This document shows positions 40,313 to 53,470 of a stretch of 64,000 nucleotides of DNA, one piece after another. A program made the position numbers and the translations under genes. The stretch comes from Symsagittifera roscoffensis (lineage: Eukaryota; Xenacoelomorpha; Acoela; Convolutidae): NCBI RefSeq assembly GCF_963678635.1, contig NC_087065.1, positions 1,428,001 to 1,492,000 on the forward strand, read 5' to 3'. Position 1 is the stretch's first letter. Every line of letters begins with the position of its first letter. The notes beneath the pieces were generated by a model. It searched no databases and had not been told where the DNA came from. It was given only the letters and a program-made list of their open reading frames with translations.

Positions 40313-41339
40313 GGCCAAAAATGAATTTAGGGTTGTTAGGCCCAAAATGATGTTAAAAAAATGCAAAAGAGTTAACAGGATGTCGGCTAGATGCTAGCCT
40401 TAGCAAACGATTAGCTCACTTTTAGTTCAAGGCTCTCCGTTCAAAGTTAGAAGTACCTAGCGAACGAAACGAACATCAAATAAGCAAATAAAACCCAAAT
40501 CTGTTTTTGAATACCACCACCTTGATCTAACTCATTTCGATGGTAACATAGAGCCTCTAAACATGGCAAAAAAGAAGAATTATCATTGCACGGGCACACA
40601 CCACAACCCGTGGCTGTAACAACGCAAACAACCGTTTGAGCATTGAAAATATCGACCGAGCAATCAAACATGAAATACTTTTTACATACGCCTTCGAGCT
40701 TCAAATTTAGAGCAAAGAAAAATTTGTTAAAAATTAATAACAAGTGAGAAGAACAATAAGTGCCCATTGAAGCATGAAGAAGATAAGAGAATTGCCTAGC
40801 ATGTAGCAGATTTGGAACAAAGCGACTTCTAATTCATTGACGGCGTCATCACACAACACAAAAGGAGTTCATATGCGTTGAACAGTGCTTGAGAGCTGTT
40901 TAGTTATGCATGTTTGGCCACCGACAACACCAACAGACAATGCACCAATTACTAATATGAAAAGTAAAATGAAACCACCACGCCAAGCCACATCGAATCA
41001 AGGCAAAGCTCAAGATGACAAAAGCTTCTTTATAATAAAAAACCCGTTATTGATATTAAGAACTTTGCTGTACGAGATGAAAAGCTGGTTGCTTACTTTT
41101 CCCTTTCCTTTTTAAATCTTATACTTTAATTTCAGAAAAATGAGCCAAGTTTAATCGAAATACAGTAATTGCAATCCAAAACAAGGATAGCCGGTTTCTG
41201 AGCAAAAAGCACAGAATGTTCCGACCGTATTCTTAAAAAAAATAAGCAAGTTTTTCTCTCTTCTTTTAAATTAGTGTCGATTTCTGGGCGTGGTGTGATA
41301 AAAGGATCTGACAAAAGCAGCCCAGAACTTAGGCAGGCA

Positions 41340-41890
41340 TATTCGACAATACTCTAAAACAGTGAAATTGGGCATTGATTTTGTCAAAAAACGTACGAGA
41401 CAAATAAAACAAATGATTAAAACATTAAAAAAAAAAGTCAAATTGTTTGTTTTCAATTTTTAGCAGATATTTTTCTGAACTAAAAGAGATAAAACTGAAA
41501 AAGACAGTGTGATTGCCGCTCTGAAAAATCTTTTATCAATAATTTTACTTAAGTAAAACTAAACTTTCATGGCCTATTCTTCTATAAAAAGTGCTCGACT
41601 GCTTTATTTGCTCGAAATTAGAGTAAACCATTTTTCTCGACACTGGGACAACTTTTTAGAAATGTTTTGATGTCTTTCGACTCAAGACGCTGAAAGGTCT
41701 TTTAAATGATATATCACTCTTACCATTCCGATGGTTATTTGTGGTAAAAAATTCTCGATACTGGGACAATTTTCTGAAATTTTTTAAAGGTCGTTCGAAT
41801 CACGACTGAAAGGGCTTTAACATGATATATCATTTGACCCACTCCGATGTGTGGTACCTGATTTTGTGTGGAAATAAAACTAAAACACAA
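41340..41890. repeat. Dispersed repeat, copy 2, with internal duplication
   Basis: A relative of 28641-29050. The block from 'cgacactgggacaac' to 'gatatatca...ccgatg' occurs twice in tandem (about 41638-41735 and 41758-41852). Confidence 0.55.
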
Positions 41891-44465
41891 CCAAATAAAG
41901 TTCCTCCCCATTTCTCAAATGGTCGGAACGAACAGTTTTGTAGTTAAATTTAGGTCGTTATTAGCTAATTTTACGTTTGCAATTTAAAACTTTTTCAACT
42001 GATTTTTGTGCTGTTTCAATGGGAACTAGCTATTAAAAATCAGTTTTAAAATGATTATCAAAAACTATATTTTATGTATTGTTAATTTTCACTAATTCAA
42101 ATGGATGTCACTGCTGCAGCTTTTTCCACGCGAATCTAGTGCAACAAAAAAGGAGACGGCCGACCGACAGGGTCAGGAGTACTATCGAGACGCACCAATC
42201 AAGTTAAAGCACCAATAACAGGGTAAAGGTGATCTAAACACTTCAAAGGAGGCAATGGAAGTAAGCAAAAACTAGCTCATTACAAATTCGAAACTGAGCT
42301 GTAGTTTTTTATCTTGACAACTTAGAAAATAAGTGATATTTCATTAAATTTGGCGAACAGTGTGAAAAGAAAGGGGCTCGTGAATAATGAGGGCAAAAGG
42401 AAAGAGAAAGAGCTAAAAATACAATTCAGATAGAGTAGAAGAGAGACAGGCAGGTACGGGTGGTGAAGTGAACTGGACTGCTTTAAAAATAGGTGCTGCT
42501 GTCTTACCTTGTATGAGTTGTGTTGTCTTGCGTTGTCTTGTCTTGTCTTGTGTTGTCAGGAGGGCGAATTGAGCGAAGAAGTCTAGAAGTGACAAGATCA
42601 GAAGCTCAATTTGAAGCTGGGAGCCCAGAGAGAATTCTCACTTGCAACACACACGTCCATTCGGATCTATTGCCAATGCACTTCGCTTACACTCCACTGC
42701 GCCAATTACACTACTAAACTTCGCCACTGGCAGAGGCTAATAAATCAGCACTCAATAATGTAATAACTCCTTTCATCTACTCTCCATTACTGTTATGCTT
42801 CTCACTCAACCAACTCTCTTCCAAACCTCCGGCTGCTGCTCTAATATAAATCTGGCTCGCTCTTTGCTGTATTAAATACCATTTAAATAACTGAAAAGAA
42901 ACTGTGTCGGTTAGAAAACACAGGCGGGAATGTGTAGCGTATTAAACCTAAGCTAGTGGTCTTTAGGCTGGATAATTGGGCATAACAAGTAATTGAAGCG
43001 AGATTTCAGGTGGCCCAATATCGATTTCTCAACAAAATGCCAGCTCAAAATAGCGCCATAGTGGTAGTATTAAAAGCTTGAGAAATAATATAAAGCAACT
43101 TGACACTGATTTCCCTTTTCATTTTCCCGCTCTTTCTTTGAAAAAAGGCCAAATTTGCACCACTATTTGTGGGATTGCATTTAGTTCTTTTGTTTCCTTA
43201 ATGGCTAGATACCTTCCGCCTGTTCGGCACTGCCTAATTGCATTTGCACACATCCCACTGCTCATTTCCATCACAAACTACTCTTAGTTGAAATAACAGC
43301 TCCACCGAGGTCACTCCTTCTCCCTCTTTCTCTCCGTCTCTTTTAGGACAAAGTTGCCATTGTGAACAAAATACAGAGATCTTTCACTTATCTTTTCCGG
43401 TATCAGTCTGAGCTGCTTTGTCTTTCCACAACACCCCCACCCCTCTAACACAAACACTCACACACGGACAAACACACACAAATACAGAGTAAATAAACCA
43501 GCCCAGATATACAACAACCCAAAAGTGCGCCAAGTTATGAGCCAGCCGAAAAGTAACATCAAATGAATGAAATTTGCATAACTTTTGTAACTGTTACATA
43601 ATTGTTACATAATTATTACATAACACTTAGGTATTTTAGGCTGGTTTATACTTCGGCTGGTTTAAATACCACCACACAAACACAACACACACACAGCCAC
43701 CACCGCCACTGCTATACGGAAAACTCGATTTTAATGAGATCATGGTCCGATGTCGGATTTTGGTGAGGCGGAAGCAGATTTTCACCTTATGTAAAATTGA
43801 CTAAAAAACAAATTTCGCCGAGTTTTATCAATTTAAAAGGAAAAAAGACGTTCTCGCATATTCTCCTTTAAGTACGGTTTTCTTGGTGCCAATTGCATCA
43901 TTAGAAAACGTTAAGCTTCATCAGTCCTAGAAAATTAACACCCTAGAAAAGCTTCGCATCACTTGCGACGCAAAAATGGCGGAAAATCTGACGAAGAGCT
44001 TATTTCTCAATTCCAATTAGTTAGCGAAATCGCCAAAAAATCACGGTGAACTTGAGGCCCATCTAAAATCGGCTTGGAGCAAGATCCTCTCAGAAGCGAA
44101 ACACAGACAGCAAAGTTGCTCTACGCAAGCAAAACATGAAAGTTGCTTTATGAACACGAAAGTTGCTGAACATGAAAGTTGCTTTATTGTAAAAATATAT
44201 GTTGAAAAAAAATTAAAATGCAACCGTACATTGGACGAGATCATCGAACAACGCTTTTTTCGTTTAAAAAAATAAACGATAAAATTTATTTCAACTCAAA
44301 GGTTCTTTTTAAACTGGATTGGTCCAATTTCCAATATTGGTTTCAAATTTTTGTATTTTTAACGCAGAAACAATGCCCTGAAATGGCCGACAGCATACAG
44401 CTGCACTTTCCATATTAACAAAAAAACTCAATTCATAAATGAGATTCTTCTCAAAGTTAAATCTT

Positions 44466-44659
44466 TATTATCATTAGCCCGTACGTATTTCAATTGCTCC
44501 CATCAGCGCATATAACTTAGAAACATCAGACTCTTTTTTTCTTAGTATATTTCTTAATTTTCTCAACAGTCTTGAAATATTATGAAAAACGTGATTTTTG
44601 AAAACATTCAAAGATTGAGCCACGAAATTCGGATGAAGTCCATTGTTCAAAATAAACAT
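44466..44659. repeat. Repeat A, copy 1
   Basis: 194 bp, nearly identical to 46746-46941 (one extra T in a T run and one substitution seen). In the second locus it is followed almost directly by repeat B; here 1.49 kb intervene. Confidence 0.85.
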
Positions 44660-46145
44660 TTTGAGAGAACCTTGACAACACCCTATCAGTGTCGAGAATT
44701 TCGAAGTTTACAAAGTTTATTAATTACAAGATTTAAAAAAGCGTCAGATCTCGAAAAATTAAAGCATTTGAGGAGTCACATTTGGGGACATTTCTTGCGG
44801 CCCCTGAGATTACCCTGACAGTACCTAACAGAAGGGTTGGGAATTTCAAACCTCAAGAATTATATTAAATCTAAGTTTTTTTGAAGGCAGGATTTGCAAG
44901 CCATGAGAGTACAATGACAGTTTCCAACTACAAGGTTGGGATATTCGAAAAACATTAACTTGAACGTGAAAAAACTCTTTCGTTTAACATGCAAAAAAAC
45001 TATGTTGAAAAAACTGAACCAAACCGAGATAGCGAAGCCCGTATTTGGACATATAAAAGATGGTCGATAATAGATAGATAGATTAGACCCTTACTACTAA
45101 AACCTGAATACACGAAAGAAAAAGTTGCACCTTCTATCTTCGATTCGCCACCTACGCTACGGATTAATAGACAATTGTTAAAAAGCTCGCATTAGTAATA
45201 CCAAATTTGACAATTTTCAAATCCCCATAACTTTCCGAAAAAAGGTCCTAGTAGAAATATGTTTTCTTTCAAAAGAGCTCAAGACATCAATATCATTCAA
45301 AGGCGTACAAAATAAAAAATACTTTGCTTTATTATCTTAACCAATGATTTAAATTTAGCGCTGTATAAAGGCATATACTATTAAAAACTGAAAACAGAAA
45401 AAGAACGCGAAAATGTGCGACTTAGTTCCTGAAAAACCTGTAAATTAGAAAGAATGCAACTATGATACTTTATCTAATTATTAGAAAAGATTTGCAATAA
45501 TTATATTTAGTAGTAAAAAATAAGCAATAATTATTGCCTTGAATAAATTTTACAGAAAATGAATAGAGATTCAGAAAGATAGCAAATAGAATAATAAAAA
45601 CTTCCTATCAAAATTATGCCTCAAAAAACAAAATCATTGAATCCATCCATAGTTTAAAAAATTTATGAAAACTGATTATTTTAAAAATCAAATATTAACA
45701 TAAAATGAAAGAAAATCAATGAACTTAATCAAAACCAACAAAATGATTGATTTTTTTGAAATGATGCCAACATTCCATTTTCAAGAAAAAAATACATCAT
45801 CTGGAAGCTCTTCGAATTTCGATGATCTTATATATTTGAAAAACGGCAGTAGTTTTTGAGAAAATTTGAAACTTCTACAAAAAGTGCAAACATTTTTCAG
45901 AACGTCGTAAAAAAAAATCCTGTAAATTTTCATTATACATGTTTTTTTTTCAAAGCGGACCTAAGACTAGCCTAAAATAAGGCAGCAATATATGCAATTA
46001 AATTGTTTATGCTTAAGCAAGCTTAAATGTGATTAAATTGAAACATACCAAAAGTACCACCAAATGAGCACTTTTATTTGCGACTTAGATTAGAAAAAAA
46101 TTCTTGGTAATAATACACTACGCTTCGCTCGCGTAAACAATCAAC
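44660..46145. mobile_element. Inferred insertion of about 1.49 kb splitting an A-B repeat
   Basis: Lies between A and B here, whereas A and B are separated by only 6 bp at 46941-46948. It starts with degenerate 168-bp-type units and the gatagcgaagcccg terminal module (44660-45080). It ends with a tail like that of the tRNA-module repeat (ccaaatgagcacttttatttgcg ... cgctcgcgtaaac). It may be one element or several nested insertions. Confidence 0.55.
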
Positions 46146-46388
46146 ATATACATGAGACACTTGCTTACGCAAAAATAATTGTGCTAAAAACGTTTTCAAT
46201 AATTTTAAACAACTTAATTATTAAAAAAGTTTTGAAAAGCAAAATTTGAATAGCTGGAAATTATCCATGGTCAATACAAACTGCTGACTGACAATATTCT
46301 ATAAAATCAGCGAAGTACCCAGTACCCGGGAGACTAGTCTGAACTTTAGTCAAGCAGGTTGATGGAAAAGTTTTGATAACATCGTTGA
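46146..46388. repeat. Repeat B, copy 1
   Basis: 243 bp, nearly identical to 46948-47191. Homology starts at atatacatgagacac and ends at aacatcgttga. Confidence 0.85.
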
Positions 46389-46745
46389 GAGCCCTGTGAT
46401 CTTATTAAGCGATATAATTTTGTGCAATAAGTCTATTTAACACTTGTAATAAAGCGAATTTAGTGAAATTGTCGATCTGAACAAACAAGTGAGTTGGCGA
46501 AAGATAGTTGCGTGTGATTCTCCATAATCGGATGTTTTAATATGAATACTAAGCGGTTAGCAAGCTAATAATAATTTAAAAAAACCATGATAATAAATTG
46601 TGTGAGTTAATATGTTTTCATATTCATCAAGTCATTTTCACATTGCGGTTACTTGTTTTAGAAGCAATCAAGGTTAAGTGCAAGTTATCAAAAAGACTAA
46701 AGTAAGACTCAGAAGCCATTAAATTTTCTAGTACGCGTTATTTTC

Positions 46746-46941
46746 TTATTATCATTAGCCCGTACGTATTTCAATTGCTCCCATCAGCGCATATAACTTA
46801 GAAACATCAGACTCTTTTTTTTCTTAGTATATTTCTTAATTTTCTCAACAGTCTTGAAATATTATGAAAAACGTGATTTTTGAAAACCTTCAAAGATTGA
46901 GCCACGAAATTCGGATGAAGTCCATTGTTCAAAATAAACAT
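46746..46941. repeat. Repeat A, copy 2
   Basis: Direct repeat of 44466-44659. Confidence 0.85.
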
Positions 46942-46947
46942 GGAATG

Positions 46948-47191
46948 ATATACATGAGACACTTGCTTACGCAAAAATAATTGTGCTAAAAACGTTTTCA
47001 ATAATTTTAAACAATTTAATTATTCAAAAAAGATTTGAAAAGCAAAATTTGAATAACTGGAAATTATCCATGGTCAATACAAATTGCTGACTGACAATAT
47101 TCTATAAAATCAGCGAAGTACCCAGTACCCGGAAGACTAGTCTGAACTTTAGTCAAGCAGGTTGATGGAAAATTTTTGATAACATCGTTGA
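46948..47191. repeat. Repeat B, copy 2
   Basis: Direct repeat of 46146-46388, 6 bp after A copy 2. This locus is the unsplit form. Confidence 0.85.
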
Positions 47192-48339
47192 CCTTTTTTG
47201 GGCCGATCAAATTAATTTTACGAACACATGGATGACAGAAAAAGTCAGAAATGTGTTTTTGAAACTTCTTGAAAACTTCAATTGAATCTTTATATACACA
47301 GAGGCGAAGCAGACATTGCACTACATGATAGTAAATGAAAAAAAAGTCATAAAACATTTCTGAAAAATTAAGTTAAAAAAATTACTTGCCAGTTGAAAAA
47401 AAACAGCTACAAAAACTTTATAGTTGTATAGGATGGAGTTCGTAAGCAGCCTTAAAAAATTGAAACTCATTTTCCGAGCGGCAACAAAATGTTGGGTCGA
47501 AACCTGCGGAGCTGAAAACAGAACTATGGTCTTGAAAAAATTATCAAGTTTTAGTAGTTTTTATAACCCATCCATTCTAAAACACATATACGCATGCGAA
47601 TATTTTTGAACTCAAAATAACGTTATTTAAGTTGACTAAGCCGATATGATATGAATTGAAACTGTTTCTATATTTAAAAAAAAAATTAAAAAAATAATTG
47701 CCCCAAAAACCCAGACTTGGTATATTCAGAAACTACTGAGCTTTCAGTTATAGTAAAAAAAAATAACTGTTTAAACTGTAAAAAAAACCCATGCTCTATA
47801 AAGTAGGCCAATAGAAACCCTATCAATTACAAAAATGGCGTTTAAAAAACGGAAAATGAACCGATAGAAGCTAAGACGAAAACGAGCCCGAATACAACCT
47901 GAAACAGACTTTACCTAACTACTACTTAAATGATGGTAGTTTTATTTGAATTTTCAAGGAATGGAGCATGTCATATTTACCATTCCTACTAAATTGGCCA
48001 TTCTGTGAACAAAGTTATTTACGGGGAAAAAATTCTACTACCCGATTGCAATACCCTTGCTTCTCGCCAGCGTGATAACGGCCAAAACTCTTCGGGAAAA
48101 AAAAACGAGTTTAATTGGTCGGACAAACCTCGTTTAGGACTAATTCAAGTAGTGAAAAAGAACTTGAAAAAAGACAGTAGCGTGTAACGCACCTCCGGTA
48201 CTCCAAACTTTCAACAACTCAAAAACAAACGTATATATTTGAAAAAAAAATCTGCCTTCTTTGATTGAACTTTGTTCAAGTTTTTTCTACAAATTTTGAA
48301 AAACCATAAAATTTTGTTTAAGTTTTATATAATCTCTTT
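47192..48339. other. Intergenic sequence, no gene seen
   Basis: AT-rich sequence. Bases 47985-48075 (acaaagttatttac...cccgattgcaatacccttgct) match 26345-26405 and mark another dispersed repeat. Confidence 0.5.
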
Positions 48340-49625
48340 GAAAAAATTTTAAATGAAGTAAGACACGTCACATCTGGGAAACTAAAAGCAATTGAGCAGT
48401 CGCATTTGAACGCAAGATTTGCAACTCCTGAGAGTACGCTTATAATACGCAACTCCAACGTTGGGAAATTCAAACTTTGAGAAACTTCAACCTTAAGTTT
48501 TCTTAAAAACGAATCTCGAAAACTACCAAGGTTTAAGCAGTCTCATTTGAAGGCAATATTCGCGCTTTTTGACAGTACTCTGACACCCTACAACTACAGT
48601 TTTAAGAATTTCACTTAAGTGAACTATTTTGTAATTTGAGTTTTCTGAAAATTTCCAAAAAAAAATACAAAAATCGTCGTATCTCTTTAACTAAAAAGAT
48701 TTGGGCCTTCTTAATTGGCGTCCGAATTCGCAGTCCCTGAAATTAATCAGACAGCACCCAACTACGTATTAGGAATTTCAAACTTTGAAGAAAAAAAAAC
48801 TACATTTAATTTTCGTAAATTTGTTTTTAAATCACGAAAAAACGTCATATCTGGAGAACAACAAGGTTTTGAGCAGTCATATTTGGAGGCAAAATTTGTA
48901 ACTCCTGAGAGTACCATGACAAAGCCTCACTTCAGAGATGGGAGTTTCAAACTTTGTGAAATTTTTTATATCTAAATTTTCTAAGAAAAAATTTGAAAAA
49001 ATCCTCAAAAAACGTCATAACTCGAAAACTACAAGGATTCGCAACCTCTGAGACCAGATTCGCAACCCCTGAGAGTACCCTCACAGTATCCAACAACAGA
49101 ATTGAGATCTTCAAGGTTTTGGAACTTTTTAAAATCTAAGTTTTTTTTTGAAAAACTTTTGAAAAAATCATAAAAAACCTCACTCCTCGAAAACTACACG
49201 GATTTGAGAAGTGAGATTTGGAGGCAAGTTTTGCAACCCCTGAGAGTACCCTGAGAGCACCCAACTTCAAGGTGAGAATTTCGAAAATTGATTAATTTTT
49301 TATTAAAATTAAATTTTCTAGAAAAATATCGAAAATTGCCTTATCTCGTAAATTGAAAGGATTGGGTTATTCACATATGGAGGCCAGAATCGCAAAAGCT
49401 GGGAAAACCTTGACAGAATCCCACTATTGGGTTGCTTATTTCAAACTTGATGAAATAAACACTGAATTTAAACTGGAAAATCGAAAATAAAATCTTAACA
49501 ATTGCAATAAACGAGATAGCTTAGATGTGCAAAAATTCTTGTTAAACATGCAAAAATAATACGTTGAAAAGCTTAAACATGGCCAGATAGTGACGCCCCC
49601 ATTTAAATATATAACAGATTTATAT
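48340..49625. repeat. Degenerate array of the 168-bp tandem repeat family
   Basis: Several diverged units share the motif order: gtcatatctcgaaaactac, gagcagtcatatttggagg, gcaacccctgagagtac, caactac-gggttgggaatttcaaac. The array ends with the module ttgaaaagcttaaacatgg...cgcccccatttaaatatata, also found at about 44990-45080 and 53077-53150. Confidence 0.7.
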
Positions 49626-51480
49626 GTCGAGCCCTATGCACCCATGTTAGTAACATAAACATCCACTTCAGGTCAGGATTAGAAACAATTAGCCAATCAT
49701 GACACTGAATTGATAAGTCCTCGCTTAGTTCCAGCAACTTTGAACCAAACAGAGCAATTCTAAACTTGCCAAGAACTCGGACTTAAGGAAGTCATGAAAT
49801 AGACTCGCTTTCCTGCCCGCTCGAGGAAAGAGACTACTCACGGTTGAGATGTTAGGATGTCCTTTTGCCCGCCTGAGGAAATAATTAAAGACTGTCGTCG
49901 GTTAAATGATCCTAAGGTAACAATGAAAGCTAACAAGTAAAATTAATTCAATCTAATTTGTTTTGGAAGCTGCTTTCCAACCAGATCTGACATTTATTAG
50001 TCTTTTGCTTGGTACACTAGAAGCACAACTAGTACACAAAAGTACAATGCTGGCATTAAACATTAGACTCCGGGCCAGTTTTCTTCATGATTTGTGATAA
50101 AATGTATCGTGTAAAATAGCGACCGGTTAATTGCGGACTTTGAATTCAAAACAAATGATTGGGAAAAAGTAGTGGCGGCGGCGGAATATAGGTTGGGTAA
50201 AAACAGCTGTTTTGGGACGAGGGTGAGATTGCAGCCATAGTCCGACGGGGACTTAGGGGCAAGTGTGATATAATAACTAATCAAAGTAGAAAACAAAAAG
50301 CGGAGTGGATTTAAAAATCGCTCGCCAACCAAGTAAGAAGGAGCAGGATGGGATTATAACACAAGACGGAGAAAATGAATGGAAAGGAGTAAGCGGGACG
50401 AACGGGATAATAGAAAGAAACTAGCTGGTGAGGAGAGAGAAAGATGGAAAATGGTGGTAGTTCTTGTTTTGCAGCACTTACACCATACCACACGCCGCAC
50501 TGTATGATAGACGGAGCTTCATGGCACGGCTAAGCAAATAAGGCGAAGACAGGAAAAGGAAACATGCCATAAGCTTGCCGCGCGGATTGGTCCAGCCTCG
50601 AGTATCTCCACTCGTGCTTCTCCATTTTCATAACTTACCAATACTGGCTGCCTGCCTTCATTAAGACAAGACCAGCTCTTAGTTTTACTCTTACCATGGC
50701 CAAAACAGCTCAATGCGACAACTATGTGGAAAGAAGCTGCGGCTTGGAGCGAATTACAGGCACCATTGGAGCGAACGTTTCTAAATTAAGCGTTGAAAGG
50801 GAAGAAAAAAGTGTTGGCTGCAATTTCTAGCCTCATTTCATTTGCTTTAGCTGCGCCAGTAATTCCCTTGAATGAATTAACTTGCCACATTCCCAAATAG
50901 CAACAAAGTTTTCACGCAGTTGATCCTGCTGTTTTGTCCCAGCTCAACTAGCACGAAAAGAACAGTTATCCTCAAGAGTAAAGTCATTAGAGACAAATAA
51001 TGAAAGAAAGCTAACAAACAGAATTCTCAGACTATCAAAAGTTCAAGACAATTAGAATTTCGATTTTCCATGAGACAGTATTTGGTACGTCCCAAAATTT
51101 AATAAATTTTATTTGTGACAGAAGTATACAAAAACAAAAAAGAACAACAGGCAGAAATCTTGATACTTTGATATGTAACACACAAAATAAAATTCCATAA
51201 ATTATGAGCAAATACTGTATTGATTCGCTGCGCTTAAACTCACACGGCGATGAAACCACTTGTACAAAACTCAAATTTTTTGTACTTTTTAAATTCAGTA
51301 CCTTTTACATTTTAAAAGTGGCCAAAAGAATATGATATCTTGAAGATGAACTCAATTTTCGTTAACTGTTTCCTACTCCTATATTTTAAGCGGCTAGAAG
51401 AAACTAACCCTCCTTGCCTCAAATCGAGCATTCATATTAAGAGGCAAGATTTGAGACGCCTGGGTGTACGCTGAAAATAA
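49626..51480. other. Single-copy-looking sequence, no gene established
   Basis: Less repetitive and less AT-biased than its flanks, especially 50050-50760. It holds minus-strand frames of 60-90 codons without recognisable domains. Splice-like donors on the minus strand (GGTAAG near 50630 and 50695) leave room for unrecognised exons. Confidence 0.35.
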
Positions 51481-51509
51481 GGTTGTATCTTCATCAAGTT
51501 AATAGTTTC

Positions 51510-53170
51510 AAATTTTTTGAATTTCTCGAAAAACGTCACATCGAAAAACGAAAAACGTCACATCTCGGAAACTAAAAGCATTTGAGCATTCGCGTTTAGC
51601 AGTCGCATGTGGCAAGATTTCAACTCTTTAGAGTACCCTGACAACACCGAACTATAGAGTTGGGAATTTCAGATTTTTAAAGAATAGAAATAATTCAAGT
51701 TTTCTGATAAATTTTGAAAAAATCGCTAAAAACGTCGTGTCGAAAACTACAGAGAATTGAGCAATCATACTTGGAGGCAAGATTCGCAATCTTTGAGAGC
51801 ACTCCGACAGGACCTAACTACAGGGTTCGGAATTTCAGATTTTAAAAAAAAGTAATAATGATTTAAGTTTTCTGAAAAATTTTGAAAAAATCACAAAAAA
51901 CGTCATGTCTCGAAAACTACAAAGAATTGAGCAATCATACTTGGAGGCAAGATTCGCAATCTTTGAGAGTACTCCGACAGGACCTAACTACAGGGTTGGA
52001 AATTTCAGATTTTAAAAAAAGTAATAATTTAAGTTTTCTGAAAAATTTTGAAAAAATCGCAAAAAAACGTCATATCTCGAAAACTACAAAGAATTGAGCA
52101 GTCATACTTGGAGGCAAGATTTGCAATCTTTGAGAGTACTCCGACAGGACCTAACTACAGGGTTCGGAATTTCAGATTTTAAAAAAAGTAATAATAATTT
52201 AAGTTTTCTGACAAATTTTGAAAAAATCACAAAAAACGTCATATCTCGAAAACTACAAAGAATTGAGCAGTCATATTTGGAGGCAAGATTTGCAATCCTT
52301 GAGAGTACTCTGACAGGACCTAACTACAGGGTTGGGAATTTCAGATTTTTAAAGAAAAAAAAATATTTCAAGTTTTCAGAAAAATTTTGAAAAAAATCAC
52401 AAAAAACGTCATGTCTCGAAAACTACAAAGAATTGAGCAATCATACTTGGAGGCAAGATTCGCAATCTTTGAGAGTACTCCGACATGATCTAACTACAGA
52501 GTTGGGAATTTCAGATTTTTAAAAACTAATAATAATTTAAGTTTTCAGAAAAATTTTGAAAAAATCACAACAAACGTCATATCTCGAAAACTACAAAGAA
52601 TTGAGCAATCATATTTGGAGGCAAGATTCGCAATCTTTGAGATTACTCTGACAGGACCCAACTACAGGGTTGGGAATTTCAGATTTTGCAAAAAAATGAA
52701 TATAAGTTTTCTGAAAATTTTTTGAAAAAATCACAAAAAACGTCATATCTCGAAAACTACAAGGATTTGAACAGTCATATTTGGAGGCAAGATTTGAAAC
52801 TCCTTAGAGTACTCCGACAGCACCCAACTACAGGGTTGGGAACTTCAAGTTTTGTAAATTATTTTGTTATTTGAAATTTCTGAACATTTGGAAACAATCT
52901 CAAAAATCGTCTTATCTCGTTAACTAAAATGATTCGGGCATTCAAAATTGGAGGCCAAATTCGCAACCCCTAATTCGATATTGGGCTGCTTAACTTAAAC
53001 TCGGTAAAATAACCACTAAAATGAAATTGGAAAATCGAAAAAAAATTCTTAACCATTGCATTATACGACATAGCTTAAACATGCAAACATAATACGTTGA
53101 AAAGCTTAAACATGGCGAGATAGTGAAGCCCGCATTTAAATATATAATAGATAATAGATAGATAATAGAT
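51510..53170. repeat. 168-bp tandem repeat array with terminal module
   Basis: Seven to eight head-to-tail units. The tctcgaaaactac landmark recurs at about 51733, 51901, 52068, 52237, 52407, 52575, 52741 and 52902, spacing 162-170 bp. The inner units are very alike and the outer ones diverged. The array ends with the conserved module aagcttaaacatggcgagat then agtgaagcccgcatttaaat and a gata-rich microsatellite. A non-autonomous element with internal satellites (Helitron-like or similar) would fit. Confidence 0.8.
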
Positions 53171-53470
53171 AGATTATCATACTCAAAACTATGACACATG
53201 AGGTGACTAAACCGACGAAGCAAAGCCGAAACCATTTGATGGTAGACATTTTTCCTATATCTCATTAGAAAAAAATTGTTAACGATGAACAAAATTACTC
53301 AGAACAAAAAAATCGTTACAGTTAGAAATAAGCAGACAAAAAAGAAAGTTTCTGAGAAAGATCCTGGATTTATTAAGATCCAATAAAAAAATTCATTTCT
53401 TGCAGATCATTTTGTACAGGTAGTTTAGAATTTTTAAAACCTGAAGATGCACAAAAATGTGCGAAAACGT

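Larger units (their letters stand above)
34761..44465. other. Sequence upstream of the first recognised NOS1AP exon, no supported gene
   Basis: About 9.7 kb with simple repeats (poly-C plus CA plus GA at 36361-36391; ttgtcttg repeats near 42525-42555; CA runs near 43450-43700), MITE fragments and a large palindrome. The gene's promoter and 5' exons may lie here; I cannot place them. A minus-strand GTAAGA donor at 42507 after a short frame is a candidate 5' exon but is not frame-compatible as read. Confidence 0.45.

Noticed and set aside
42413-42595. Minus-strand frame ending at a good GTAAGA donor as the first coding exon of the NOS1AP gene
   Set aside because: It ends in phase 1 while the acceptor at 34733 needs phase 0, and the frame is built on ttgtc simple repeats. 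It may still be a noncoding exon.
43917-43960. A hammerhead ribozyme core (CTGATGA on the minus strand)
   Set aside because: No stem II followed by the required GAAA box in the right place.
50519-50713. A 64-codon minus-strand ORF as a gene
   Set aside because: Short, no homology I can recognise, and splice-like sites within it do not connect to a supported exon.
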